Assembly (NCBI RefSeq): GCF_001612765.1
Contig: NZ_BDBB01000018.1
Location: 1 to 64,000, forward strand
Origin: Nocardia arthritidis NBRC 100137
Lineage (GTDB): Bacteria; Actinomycetota; Actinomycetes; Mycobacteriales; Mycobacteriaceae
Direction of reading: 5' to 3'
Length of the DNA: 64,000 bases
Shown: positions 1 through 8,108 of the stretch, in pieces
How positions within the stretch are numbered: the first letter of the stretch is position 1
Layout: every line of letters starts with the position of its first letter
Notes under the pieces: model-generated
What the model was told of the DNA's origin: nothing
What the model saw: the letters and a program-made list of their open reading frames with translations, nothing else
The model's database searches: none
Position numbers and translations under genes: made by a program

Positions 1-99
1 CCACCGGCCCCACCGCCGCAGTCATCACCCACACCCCCAAACCGATAACACGTTCCGCCTCGCGGCAGCGTGCCGCCACCAGGGCGGAGACAGATAGCT

Positions 100-117
100 G
101 GACATGTGTCTGGACAG
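100..117. promoter_or_regulatory. Operator copy 1 of the catabolic-operon TetR regulator (predicted)
   Basis: Contains the inverted repeat TGTC-TG-GACA at 107-116. The 15-base sequence TCCAGACACATGTCC, read on the minus strand here, recurs exactly across the start codon of the downstream TetR gene (5364-5378). A sequence shared by the operon promoter and the repressor gene is the usual signature of a local TetR operator. The link to this TetR is inference. Confidence 0.6.
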
Positions 118-261
118 TACCACCGACCCACCGTTCCCGACAATGCTTCTCGAATCACCAACCGTTTCTCCATGCCGCACTCGATCCTCTCGCGCGCATC
201 CGGCCGGAGCACACGCCTTCCCGCTCGGTACCGTCGAGAATGGCAGAGTTAGAACCTGTTA

Positions 262-312
262 TTGCCACAGATCGCCGTCCGAGACTATATTCCGTACACG
301 TGTCCAGACAGT
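262..312 (+). promoter_or_regulatory. Predicted promoter with overlapping operator copy 2
   Basis: TTGCCA (262-267) and TATATT (286-291) lie 18 bp apart, a good sigma-70-like promoter placing the transcription start near 298. The second operator copy, with TGTC-CA-GACA at 301-310 inside ACACGTGTCCAGACAGT (296-312), sits on that predicted start. It matches 15 of 20 bases of copy 1 in the same orientation. Binding there would block transcription. The aldehyde dehydrogenase start codon follows at 326. Confidence 0.55.
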
Positions 313-325
313 ATCGGAGTAATCC

Positions 326-1795
326 ATGAGCAGCCTTCTGCCCGCCGACGGGTCCCGCCTGCTGATCGGCGGCAAGCTGGTCGAGGGCGCCGACGGTGTC
401 TTCGCGACGGTGAACCCGGCGACCGAGGAAGTCCTGGGCCTCGCCGCCGACGCGAACGCGGCCGATCTCGACGCGGCCGTCGCCGCCGCGCGCACCGCGT
501 TCGACGAGACGGACTGGTCGCGCGATCACGCCTTCCGCGCCCACTGCCTCGAGCAGTTGCGCACCGCGTTGCAGTCCCACGTCGAGGACCTGCGCGAAAT
601 CACGATCGCCGAGGCCGGCGCCCCGCGGATGCTGACCGCGGGCCCGCAGTTGGAAGGCCCGGTCGCCGACCTGGGTTACGCGGCCGGACTCGCCGAAACC
701 TACGACTGGGAAACCGATCTGGGCGTGGCCGAACCGATGGGCATCAAGACCCGCCGGTTGCTGCGCCGGGAGCCGATCGGCGTGGTCGGGGCGATCACGC
801 CCTGGAACTTCCCGCATCAGATCAATTTCGCCAAATTGGGTCCCGCGCTGGCGGCGGGGAACACCGTGGTGCTCAAACCCGCCCCCGATACCCCTTGGTG
901 CGCGGCGGCGGTCGGCGCCGTCATCGCCGAGGAGACCGACATCCCGGCCGGCGTCGTGAATATCGTGACCTCCGCCGACCACTCGCTCGGCGCCCGGCTG
1001 ACCGCCGACCCGCGCGTCGACATGATCAGTTTCACCGGCTCCACGGCTACCGGCCGGGCCGTCATGACCGGCGCCGCCACGACATTGAAGAAGGCGTTTC
1101 TCGAATTGGGCGGCAAATCGGCGTTCATCGTGCTCGACGACGCCGACATCGCCGCGGCGTGCTCGGTGGCGGCGTTCTCGGTGTGCGTGCACGCCGGACA
1201 GGGGTGTGCGCTGTCCACCCGGCTGCTGGTCCCGCGCGCCGCCTACGACCAAGCCGTACAGGCGGCCGCGGCCACGCTCGGTGGGATCCGGCCGGGCGAT
1301 CCCTCCGACCCGCGCACGGTGTGCGGGCCGCTGATCTCCGAACGCCAGCGCGCCAGGGTCGAACGCTACGTCGACATCGCGCGCGCCGAGGGCGGGCGGA
1401 TCGTGGTCGGCGGCGGGCGGCCGTCCCGGCACGAGCGCGGATTCTTCGTCGAACCGACGTTGATCGCGGACGTCCCCAACAGCTCGACCGTCGCCCGCGA
1501 GGAGATCTTCGGCCCGGTGCTGGTGATCATCCCGCACGACGGCGACGAGGACGCCGTCCGCATCGCCAACGACTCCCCCTACGGCCTGTCCGGTTCGGTC
1601 TGGGGAACCGACCCCGAGCGCATCCGGCGCGTCACCGAACGCGTGCGCACCGGGACGCTGGGCGTCAACGGCGGGATCTGGTACTCCGCCGACGTCCCGT
1701 TCGGCGGCTACAAGCAATCCGGCCTCGGCCGTGAGATGGGCATCGCCGGATTCGAGGAGTACCTCGAGACCAAAGTCATCGCCACCGCGGTCTGA
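326..1795 (+). CDS. NAD(P)-dependent aldehyde dehydrogenase
   Basis: A 489-residue aldehyde dehydrogenase, normal length for the superfamily, that should oxidise an aldehyde to its carboxylate using NAD(P)+. Visible landmarks are the TPWNF motif (from about 158), the LELGGKS segment with general-base Glu260, the catalytic Cys294 in GQGCALSTR, and EEIFGPVL near the C-terminus. All catalytic residues are present. GGAGT lies shortly upstream of the ATG. It is the first gene of a catabolic operon and follows a promoter with two operator-like sites. The substrate is unknown; neighbouring dehydrogenases suggest an aldehyde from breakdown of a cyclic or branched hydrophobic compound. Confidence 0.93.
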   Translation: MSSLLPADGSRLLIGGKLVEGADGVFATVNPATEEVLGLAADANAADLDAAVAAARTAFDETDWSRDHAFRAHCLEQLRTALQSHVEDLREITIAEAGAPRMLTAGPQLEGPVADLGYAAGLAETYDWETDLGVAEPMGIKTRRLLRREPIGVVGAITPWNFPHQINFAKLGPALAAGNTVVLKPAPDTPWCAAAVGAVIAEETDIPAGVVNIVTSADHSLGARLTADPRVDMISFTGSTATGRAVMTGAATTLKKAFLELGGKSAFIVLDDADIAAACSVAAFSVCVHAGQGCALSTRLLVPRAAYDQAVQAAAATLGGIRPGDPSDPRTVCGPLISERQRARVERYVDIARAEGGRIVVGGGRPSRHERGFFVEPTLIADVPNSSTVAREEIFGPVLVIIPHDGDEDAVRIANDSPYGLSGSVWGTDPERIRRVTERVRTGTLGVNGGIWYSADVPFGGYKQSGLGREMGIAGFEEYLETKVIATAV

Positions 1796-1828
1796 CCGCC
1801 GCGGGACAACACAGAGGAGCTGAACTCC

Positions 1829-2581
1829 ATGGCCCGTTTCACGGGAAGATCCGCCATTGTCACCGGCGCCGCTCAGGGCATCGGCGCCGCCTACGCGCAG
1901 GCGCTGGCCGCAGAAGGCGCGAACGTCGTCGTCGCCGACAAGAACGCCGAAAGCGGCGCGGCGGTCGTCGAGAAGATCGTCGCCGACGGCGGCACCGCGG
2001 TGTTCGGACAGGTCGATGTGTCCGATCCCGACTCCGCCACCGCGCTGGCCGATCTCGCCGTCGCCGAGTTCGGCGGCATCGACCACCTGGTCAACAACGC
2101 CGCCATCTACGGCGAGATGAAACTGAACCTGCTGCTGACCGTGCCGTGGGACTACTACCGGAAGTTCATGAGCGTGAACATGGACGGCGCGCTCGTCATG
2201 ACCCGCGCCGTCTGGCCGCACATGTCCAAGCGCGGCAGCGGATCCATCGTCAACCAGTCCTCCACCGCCGCGTGGCTGTACTCCAGCTTCTACGGCCTGG
2301 CGAAAGTCGGCGTCAACGGGCTCACCCAGCAACTGGCCTTCGAACTGGGCGGGTCGAACATCCGCGTCAACGCCATCGCGCCGGGTCCGATCGACACCGA
2401 CGCCACCAAGGCGGTCACCCCGGAGGTGATCGTCGACGACATCGTCAAACGCCTGCCGCTCAAGCGGATGGGCACGCCGCAGGACCTGGTCGGCGCCTGC
2501 CTGTACCTGCTGTCGGACGAGGCGAGCTGGGTCACCGGGCAGATCTTCAACGTCGACGGCGGACAGATCGTCCGGTCATGA
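1829..2581 (+). CDS. SDR-family oxidoreductase
   Basis: A 250-residue classical short-chain dehydrogenase/reductase. The cofactor motif TGAAQGIG lies at the N-terminus, NNAA follows near residue 90, and the catalytic Ser (NQSSTAAW) and YGLAK (Tyr-x3-Lys) are in place. An acidic residue (Asp) in VVVADK after the second beta strand favours NAD+ over NADP+. GAGGAG precedes the ATG. The stop codon overlaps the next start by 4 bp, so translation is probably coupled. It probably interconverts an alcohol and a ketone in the operon's pathway; the substrate cannot be read from sequence. Confidence 0.92.
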   Translation: MARFTGRSAIVTGAAQGIGAAYAQALAAEGANVVVADKNAESGAAVVEKIVADGGTAVFGQVDVSDPDSATALADLAVAEFGGIDHLVNNAAIYGEMKLNLLLTVPWDYYRKFMSVNMDGALVMTRAVWPHMSKRGSGSIVNQSSTAAWLYSSFYGLAKVGVNGLTQQLAFELGGSNIRVNAIAPGPIDTDATKAVTPEVIVDDIVKRLPLKRMGTPQDLVGACLYLLSDEASWVTGQIFNVDGGQIVRS

Positions 2582-3456
2582 GCGCCCGCATCGGATTCCT
2601 CGGCCTCGGCAACATGGGTGCGCCGATGGCCGAGCGCCTGCTGGAATGGCCGGGCGGGCTGGCGGTGTGCGACACGCGGCCCGAGGCGGTCGAGCCGTTC
2701 CTCGCGGCCGGGGCCGAGGCGGTCGCCTCCGCCGCCGAGCTCGCCAGGCAGGCGGCGGTCATCTCGATCACCGTGGTGAACGACGCGCAGGTCCGCGACG
2801 TGATCACCGGTCCGGAGGGCGTATTGCGCACCGCCGCGTCCGGCACCGTGGTCGCCGTGCACTCCACGATCAGCGATCGCACCGCCGAAGAGCTCGCGGC
2901 GGTCTGCCGCGACCGGGGCGTCGAACTGGTGGACGCGCCGATCAGCGGCGGCGCGCCCGGCGCGACCCGCGGCGCGCTCGCGGTCATGGTCGGCGGCAGC
3001 GACGCGGCGTTCGAGCAGGTGCGCGAACCGTTCGGCTGCTTCGCGGATCTGATCGTGCACGCCGGGCCGGTCGGCGCGGGCACGCGCATGAAACTGGCGC
3101 GCAACCTGCTGCACTTCGTCTCCTTCACCGCGGCCACCGAGGCGCAACGCCTGGCCGAGGCGGCCGGTCTCGACCTCACCGCGCTCGGCAAGGTGGTGCG
3201 CCACTCCGACGCGGTCACCGGCGGGCCCGGCGCCATCATGCTGCGCGACACCACCGCCCCGATCCAGGACGGCGACTTCTGGCTGCCGATCCTGCGGCAC
3301 GTGCGTGACCTCGGGGAGAAAGATCTCGGTCTCGCCCTGGAATTGGGCGAACGGCTCGGCACCGAGTTGCCGCTGGCCGCACTCGCCATCGACCGGCTCG
3401 GTCCCGGACTCGGCGTCGGGACGGGCACCTTCACATCGGAAAGGCAAACCCCATGA
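2578..3456 (+). CDS. 3-hydroxyisobutyrate dehydrogenase-like beta-hydroxyacid dehydrogenase
   Basis: A 292-residue member of the 6-phosphogluconate/3-hydroxyisobutyrate dehydrogenase family. It shows the N-terminal GLGNMG dinucleotide motif, the substrate-binding signature DAPISGGAPGA, and the catalytic-lysine helix (KLARN, Lys-x3-Asn). These enzymes oxidise beta-hydroxyacids with NAD(P)+. The start overlaps the SDR stop by 4 bp and the end overlaps the next gene by 4 bp. Within the operon it fits oxidation of a branched hydroxyacid. Imine reductases share this fold, so a different reaction is possible. Confidence 0.88.
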   Translation: MSARIGFLGLGNMGAPMAERLLEWPGGLAVCDTRPEAVEPFLAAGAEAVASAAELARQAAVISITVVNDAQVRDVITGPEGVLRTAASGTVVAVHSTISDRTAEELAAVCRDRGVELVDAPISGGAPGATRGALAVMVGGSDAAFEQVREPFGCFADLIVHAGPVGAGTRMKLARNLLHFVSFTAATEAQRLAEAAGLDLTALGKVVRHSDAVTGGPGAIMLRDTTAPIQDGDFWLPILRHVRDLGEKDLGLALELGERLGTELPLAALAIDRLGPGLGVGTGTFTSERQTP

Positions 3457-3857
3457 GCGACAACGGTTCCGGCGACAGCGTGCGGCAGCGCGGCCTGGCC
3501 AAGATGGCCGAGGTCTACGGCACCGAGTTCCAGGAATACCCCGGCTCCCACTTCGCCGTCACCGCCGACCACCTCTTCGCCGACATCTGGTCGCGACCCG
3601 GACTCACCATCCGCGACCGCAGGCTGCTGTTGCTCGGCGCGCTGGCCGCGCAGGGCGCGATCGACACCGCGGGCATCCAGATCGGGGCCGCGCTGCGCAA
3701 CGGCGAACTCACCGAAGACCAGCTGCACGAGATCGCGGTGTTCCTGTGTCACTACGTGGGGTGGCCGAACGGCACCAAACTCGACATCCTGGTGGGCACG
3801 ATTGTGGCGCAGCAGAAGAAGGCCGCCCGCGCGCAGTCCGCGCCCGCCGAGCAGTGA
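3453..3857 (+). CDS. Carboxymuconolactone decarboxylase family protein
   Basis: A 134-residue all-helical protein of the carboxymuconolactone decarboxylase/AhpD-like family. It carries the typical core IRDRRLLLLGALAAQGA and a C-terminal helix with HEIAVFLCHYVGWPNG. The AhpD-type redox CxxC is absent, so a peroxidase role is unlikely and a decarboxylase or lactone-processing role is more plausible. It overlaps the upstream dehydrogenase by 4 bp and precedes the FAD enzyme by 14 bp, firmly inside the operon. The exact reaction is unknown. Confidence 0.85.
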   Translation: MSDNGSGDSVRQRGLAKMAEVYGTEFQEYPGSHFAVTADHLFADIWSRPGLTIRDRRLLLLGALAAQGAIDTAGIQIGAALRNGELTEDQLHEIAVFLCHYVGWPNGTKLDILVGTIVAQQKKAARAQSAPAEQ

Positions 3858-3871
3858 AGGATTCGTTGACC

Positions 3872-5341
3872 ATGTCTGACGCCACCACCATTCGCCCCCT
3901 GCGCGCGAGCCGGGTCGAGACCTGGGACCACCGGGCCGACGTCGTCGTCGCCGGATACGGCATCGCCGGGGTCTGCGCCGCCATCGAGGCCGCCCGCGCG
4001 GGTGCGGACGTGCTGGTCCTGGAGCGCACCGGCGGCTGGGGTGGCGCCGCCGCCCTGGCGGGCGGATTCATCTACCTGGGCGGCGGCACACCGCTGCAAC
4101 AGGCCCTCGGTTTCGAGGACACGCCGGAGAACATGGAGACCTTCCTGCTCGCGGCGCTCGGTCCCGGCGTGGACAAGGCGAAGATCGCCGACTATTGCCG
4201 CGGCAGCGTCGAGCACTTCCACTGGCTGGTGTCCTGCGGCGTGCCGTTCCGCGAGGCGTTCTGGGGCGAGCCGGGGTGGGAGCCGCCGCACGACGAAGGA
4301 CTGATGTACTCCGGCGGCGAGAACGCCGCGCCCTTCAACGCGATCGCCGAACCCGCTCCGCGCGGCCATGTTCCGCAGATGGCCGACAAGCGCACCGGCG
4401 AGAAGGGCGGCGGCTACATGCTCATGAAGCCGCTGGCCGACACCGCGGCAGCGCTGGGCATCCGGGCGGAGTACGACATGCGGATCGCGCGGCTGATCGT
4501 CGACGACGACGATCGGGTGGTCGGGGTGCTGGCCCGCCGCTACGGCAAGCCGGTCGCCATCCGAGCGGAACGCGGCGTCGTGCTGGCCACCGGGAGCTTC
4601 GCCTACCACAAGGAGATGATCGAAGGGTACGCGCCGCGACTGATCGGCAGGCCCGCCGCGGCGATCGAGGAGCACGACGGCATCGGCATCCGGCTGGCGC
4701 AGGCGCTCGGCGCGGAGCTGGCGCACATGGACGCGACCGAGGTGGCGTTCTTCGGGGATCCGCAGCTGCTGGCCCGCGGCATCCTGGTCAACGGGCGCGG
4801 CCAGCGCTACATCCCGGAGGACACCTACCCCGGCCGGATCGGCCAGGCGACGCTGATCCAGCAGGACAATCAGGCGTACCTGGTGATCGATGAAGCGTCC
4901 TACGAGGAGGCGCTGACGACCGAGACCTCCACGCCGTTCTTCCGCCAGCCCCCGACCTGGGTGGCGGAGACCATCGCCGAGCTGGAAGCGGAGATGGGCC
5001 TGCCCGGCCAGGCGTTGCAGGCGACCGTGGAGTGCTACAACCTGCACGCCGCCGGCGGCGCGGACCCGGTGCTGGGCAAGAAGCCGGAATGGGTACGCCC
5101 GCTGCGCGGACCGGTGGCGGCCTTCGACATGCGCGGCTTCACGGCCGGTTTCACCCTCGGCGGACTGCGTACCGACCTCGATTCGCGGGTGCTGCACGTC
5201 TCCGGAGAGCCGATTCCGGGATTGTTCGCGGCCGGCCGGTGCACCTCCGGCCTGTGCGCGGGTGGCTACGTCAGCGGCGCTTCCCTGGGCGACGGCAGCT
5301 TCTACGGGCGCCGGGCCGGCATCGCGGCGGCCAAGAACTGA
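3872..5341 (+). CDS. FAD-dependent dehydrogenase (3-ketosteroid delta-1-dehydrogenase / fumarate reductase flavoprotein type)
   Basis: A 489-residue FAD protein. The N-terminal dinucleotide fold VVVAGYGIAGVCAAIEAARAG, the FAD-contacting segment GGWGGAAALAGG and the C-terminal block AGRCTSGLCAGGY...GASLGDGSFYGRRAG match the flavoprotein family that includes 3-ketosteroid delta-1-dehydrogenases and fumarate reductases. The likely chemistry is introduction or reduction of a C=C bond next to a carbonyl. The start was chosen at the ATG leading directly into the FAD domain. It is the last enzyme before the TetR gene. Steroid, terpenoid or alicyclic substrates are all possible. Confidence 0.85.
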   Translation: MSDATTIRPLRASRVETWDHRADVVVAGYGIAGVCAAIEAARAGADVLVLERTGGWGGAAALAGGFIYLGGGTPLQQALGFEDTPENMETFLLAALGPGVDKAKIADYCRGSVEHFHWLVSCGVPFREAFWGEPGWEPPHDEGLMYSGGENAAPFNAIAEPAPRGHVPQMADKRTGEKGGGYMLMKPLADTAAALGIRAEYDMRIARLIVDDDDRVVGVLARRYGKPVAIRAERGVVLATGSFAYHKEMIEGYAPRLIGRPAAAIEEHDGIGIRLAQALGAELAHMDATEVAFFGDPQLLARGILVNGRGQRYIPEDTYPGRIGQATLIQQDNQAYLVIDEASYEEALTTETSTPFFRQPPTWVAETIAELEAEMGLPGQALQATVECYNLHAAGGADPVLGKKPEWVRPLRGPVAAFDMRGFTAGFTLGGLRTDLDSRVLHVSGEPIPGLFAAGRCTSGLCAGGYVSGASLGDGSFYGRRAGIAAAKN

Positions 5342-5363
5342 ACCGCCCGGGCCGCTAGTAGGA

Positions 5364-5378
5364 TCCAGACACATGTCC
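5364..5378. promoter_or_regulatory. Operator copy 3, overlapping the TetR start codon
   Basis: TCCAGACACATGTCC here is identical over 15 bases to the reverse complement of the site at 101-115 upstream of the operon. The start codon of the TetR gene (5373-5375) lies inside it. This position suits autorepression. That TetR binds here is inferred from the shared sequence and location. Confidence 0.6.
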
Positions 5379-5951
5379 GAACCCGATTCCGTCATTCTCG
5401 AGGCGACCCGCCGCAGGCTGTCCGGCAAGCAGGCCGACACCGTCGACAAGCTGACCCGCGCGGCGGTGGAAGTGCTGGCGCGGGAAGGGTTCGCGGGCAT
5501 GACCATCCGGATGGTCGCCGCGGCCGCCGGGGTCGGGACGGCCACCGCGTACACCTACTTCTCGTCCAAGGAGCATCTGGTCGCCGAGATCTTCTGGCGG
5601 CGGCTGGTCGCGTCGCCGTCGCCGGTCAGCGAGGACCAGGACCCGACCGTCCGGGTGATCGCCGAGCTGAGGAACATCGCGATGCTGGTGGCCGACGAGC
5701 AGGAGCTCTCCGGCGCGGTCACCAGCGCCCTGCTCGGCCGCGATCCGGACGTGGAGCATCTGCGCGGACGCATCGGGGCCGAGATCCGCAAGCGGATCAT
5801 CCGCGCCCTCGGTCCGGATCCGGACCCGGACGTGGTCGAATCGCTGGAATTGCTCTACGCGGGCGCGCTGGTGCGGGCGGGCATGGGTTACGGGTCGTAC
5901 TCCGAGATCGCCGACCGCATCGAAACCTCCGCGCTGCTGATCCTGCGGTAG
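5373..5951 (+). CDS. TetR family transcriptional regulator, probable repressor of the upstream operon
   Basis: A 192-residue TetR regulator. The N-terminal helix-turn-helix is clear (LTRAAVEVLAREGFAGMTIRMVAAAAGVGTATAYTYFSSKEHL), followed by a helical ligand-binding domain of ordinary size with no recognisable ligand signature. It starts 31 bp after the FAD dehydrogenase, in the same direction. Its start codon lies inside a sequence repeated at the operon promoter, so it most likely represses both the operon and itself until a pathway intermediate binds. Confidence 0.9.
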   Translation: MSEPDSVILEATRRRLSGKQADTVDKLTRAAVEVLAREGFAGMTIRMVAAAAGVGTATAYTYFSSKEHLVAEIFWRRLVASPSPVSEDQDPTVRVIAELRNIAMLVADEQELSGAVTSALLGRDPDVEHLRGRIGAEIRKRIIRALGPDPDPDVVESLELLYAGALVRAGMGYGSYSEIADRIETSALLILR

Positions 5952-6056
5952 CGCGGACTTCGCCGGACGACTTCGCGCCGGGTTGCCCGAAATCGGCCAC
6001 GCGGCGCGGGCATGCTCGTATCTTTGCCGTAGTCGGTGCAGATCGGAGTGGGAACA

Positions 6057-7643
6057 GTGCAACCTGGTGAGCTTTCCGCGGACTACGTCGTCGTCGGCTC
6101 GGGATCGGCGGGCGCGGTGGTGGCCAATCGGCTCAGCGCCGATCCCGCCACCACGGTGATGTTGCTGGAAGCGGGCCCGCCGGACAAGAACAAGTTCGCG
6201 CACATCCCCGCCGGATTCGCCAAACTGTTCCGCTCCGAGGTGGATTGGGACTACCTCACCACGCCTCAGCCGGAACTGAAGAACCGCGAGATCTATTGGC
6301 CCCGCGGCAAGATGTTCGGCGGCTCGTCCTCGATGAACGCCATGATGTGGGTGCGCGGATTCCGGGCGGACTACGACGAGTGGGCGCTGCTGGCGGGTGA
6401 GGAGTGGGGTTTCGCCGCGGCCGTCGAGCAGTACCGCCGCATCGAACGCGTGGAGAACGCCCAGTACCCCGACGAAGGCACCGAGGGTCCGCTGCACGTC
6501 TCCCGCCAGCGCAGCCCACGCGGTCTCACCGCCGCCTACCTGGCCGCGGTGCGGGAGGCGGGCTACCAGGTCGAGCCACCGAACCGTCCGCAGCCGGAGG
6601 GGTTCAGCGAGACCATGGTCACCCAGCGCGCCGGACGCCGCTGGAGCACCGCCGACGCCTACCTGCGGCCCGCACTGCGTCGTCCGAACCTCACGGTGCG
6701 CAGCGAGGCGCTGGCCACCCGGGTGCTGTTCGACGGCACGCGCGCGGTGGGCGTGGAGTACCGCCACGGCGGCGGCACGCACACGGTGACGGCGCGGCGT
6801 GAGGTCGTGCTGTGCGGCGGCGCGATCAACAGCCCGCAACTGCTGATGCTCTCCGGCATCGGCGATCGCGACGAACTGGCCCGCCACGGCATCGAGGTAC
6901 GCCACCACGCGCCGGAGGTGGGCGCGAATCTGCAGGATCATCTCGTCGCGGGCATCGGCTACAGCGTCGCGGGCGATTCGCTGTTCGGCGCCGAGCGGCC
7001 GCGTCAGCTGCTGGCCTACCTGATCCGCCATCGCGGCATGCTCACCTCGAACGTCGGCGAGGCGTACGGGTTCGTGCGCAGCAAGCCGGATCTGGAGTTC
7101 CCGGACCTGGAGCTGGTGTTCGCGCCCGCGCCGTTCTACTACGAAGGACTTCAGGACCCGACCGAGCACGGGGTGATCCTGGCGACGGTGCTGCTGCGCC
7201 CGCAGAGCCGAGGACGGATCGCCCTGTCGGGCTCGGACCCATCCGCCAAACCCGTGATCGATCCGCGCTACCTGTCCGACAGCGCAGGGGCCGACCGCGC
7301 CGCCATCATGGCCGGATTGCGGGTGTGCGCCGCCATCGCGGCCGAGCCTTCGATGAAGGCCGTGCTCGGCCCGCTGATCTACCCGCCCCAGGCGCCCGCG
7401 GAACCGGAAGCCGTGCTCGAACTGACGCTCAACTCCTACGCCCACACGCTCTACCATCCGGTCGGCACCTGCCGCATGGGCACCGACTCCGCCAGCGTCG
7501 TCACGCCCCGGCTGGAAGTGCGTGGTGTCCAAGGGCTTCGGGTGGCCGACGCCTCGGTGATGCCGCTGCTCATCCGGGGCCACACGCACGCGCCCGCGGT
7601 GTTCATCGGTGAGCAGGCGGCCGAGTTCATCCTCGCGGAATAG
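6057..7643 (+). CDS. GMC family FAD oxidoreductase (choline dehydrogenase-like)
   Basis: A glucose-methanol-choline oxidoreductase of 528 residues. The N-terminal FAD fold ([18 protein letters not shown]), the GMC signature [16 protein letters not shown] and the C-terminal HPVGTCRMG plus [12 protein letters not shown] block with the active-site His pair are all present. Such enzymes oxidise primary or secondary alcohols with FAD. GTG at 6057 is preferred because GGAG ends eight bases upstream; in-frame GTG codons at 6036 and 6048 would lengthen it slightly. It follows the TetR gene by about 100 bp and may supply aldehyde to the dehydrogenase at the head of the cluster. Confidence 0.9.
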   Translation: MQPGELSADYVVVGSGSAGAVVANRLSADPATTVMLLEAGPPDKNKFAHIPAGFAKLFRSEVDWDYLTTPQPELKNREIYWPRGKMFGGSSSMNAMMWVRGFRADYDEWALLAGEEWGFAAAVEQYRRIERVENAQYPDEGTEGPLHVSRQRSPRGLTAAYLAAVREAGYQVEPPNRPQPEGFSETMVTQRAGRRWSTADAYLRPALRRPNLTVRSEALATRVLFDGTRAVGVEYRHGGGTHTVTARREVVLCGGAINSPQLLMLSGIGDRDELARHGIEVRHHAPEVGANLQDHLVAGIGYSVAGDSLFGAERPRQLLAYLIRHRGMLTSNVGEAYGFVRSKPDLEFPDLELVFAPAPFYYEGLQDPTEHGVILATVLLRPQSRGRIALSGSDPSAKPVIDPRYLSDSAGADRAAIMAGLRVCAAIAAEPSMKAVLGPLIYPPQAPAEPEAVLELTLNSYAHTLYHPVGTCRMGTDSASVVTPRLEVRGVQGLRVADASVMPLLIRGHTHAPAVFIGEQAAEFILAE

Positions 7644-7667
7644 TGCCACGCGCGCGTCGCCGCGAAG

Positions 7668-8015
7668 CTACGCCGCGACGGACAGTCCCAGCGATACTGC
7701 CGCGAGTGCGAGGTATGGCAGCGGGTAGCCGATGTGCGCGTACTGCCGCGCACGGACGACGGTCAGCACCGCGCCGACGAAGTAGACGACCAGCCCGGCC
7801 GCTGCGGCAACCCCGATCGGCGGGACCGCCAAGCCGACCAGCAGCCCGGCCCCGCCGACCGCTTTGACGACCGCGAGGGGCGTCAGCCACGAGTCCGGAA
7901 CGCCGTAGGCGCGCATGTTCGTCCGCACCCACTCGGCGCGGACCACGTCTATGCCCGCCGCGAGCAATGCGGCCGCGGCTGCCAGCACGGTGGCGACGAC
8001 GTAAGCGATGTCCAT
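7668..8015 (-). CDS. DoxX-like small membrane protein
   Basis: A 115-residue protein that is almost entirely membrane-embedded, with about four hydrophobic segments. The pattern LTPLAVVKAVGGAGLLVGL followed by further hydrophobic helices and a short ARQYAHIGYPLPYL loop is typical of the DoxX/DoxX-like family. Function is unknown. It is divergent from the SigJ-like sigma factor gene, with a perfect 24-bp inverted repeat in between. DoxX-like genes are often found beside ECF sigma factors of the SigJ/ECF41 kind, so this may be a target of the neighbouring sigma factor. Confidence 0.8.
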   Translation of the reverse strand: MDIAYVVATVLAAAAALLAAGIDVVRAEWVRTNMRAYGVPDSWLTPLAVVKAVGGAGLLVGLAVPPIGVAAAAGLVVYFVGAVLTVVRARQYAHIGYPLPYLALAAVSLGLSVAA

Positions 8016-8064
8016 GGCAATACCCTTTCGTCAGGTGGCGCGCCCGGTCACCTGGGCGCTGTCC

Positions 8065-8088
8065 GGTCCGTCATCTCGATGACGGACC
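8065..8088. promoter_or_regulatory. Perfect 24-bp inverted repeat in the divergent doxX/sigma promoter region
   Basis: Arms GGTCCGTCATC (8065-8075) and GATGACGGACC (8078-8088) are perfect reverse complements separated by TC. The two-base centre argues against an RNA hairpin and for a dimeric protein operator. It ends 20 bp before the sigma factor start codon. The binding protein is unknown. Confidence 0.55.
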
Positions 8089-8108
8089 ACGGAGCGGAAA
8101 GGTGACCG

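Larger units (their letters stand above)
1..325. other. Left-edge control region upstream of the catabolic operon
   Basis: No complete gene is visible here. An ATG on the minus strand at 23-25 could begin a divergent gene leaving the window, but only eight codons are in view, so it is not called. The segment carries an AACACGTT core at 46-53, reminiscent of the middle of a KstR box but without its flanking T and A. It also carries two operator-like copies and a sigma-70-like promoter, annotated separately. Confidence 0.5.

Noticed and set aside
1..60. Possible divergent minus-strand gene starting at 25
   Set aside because: Only eight codons are inside the window, so no family or codon bias can be judged.
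155..2332. Very long open frame on the minus strand (over 700 codons) opposite the aldehyde dehydrogenase and SDR genes
   Set aside because: It is a compositional shadow of high-GC third positions in the real plus-strand genes and has no recognisable protein motifs.
5355..7649. Long minus-strand open frame opposite TetR and GMC oxidoreductase
   Set aside because: Repetitive His/Arg/Gly-rich translation without domains; the plus-strand genes show complete family signatures.
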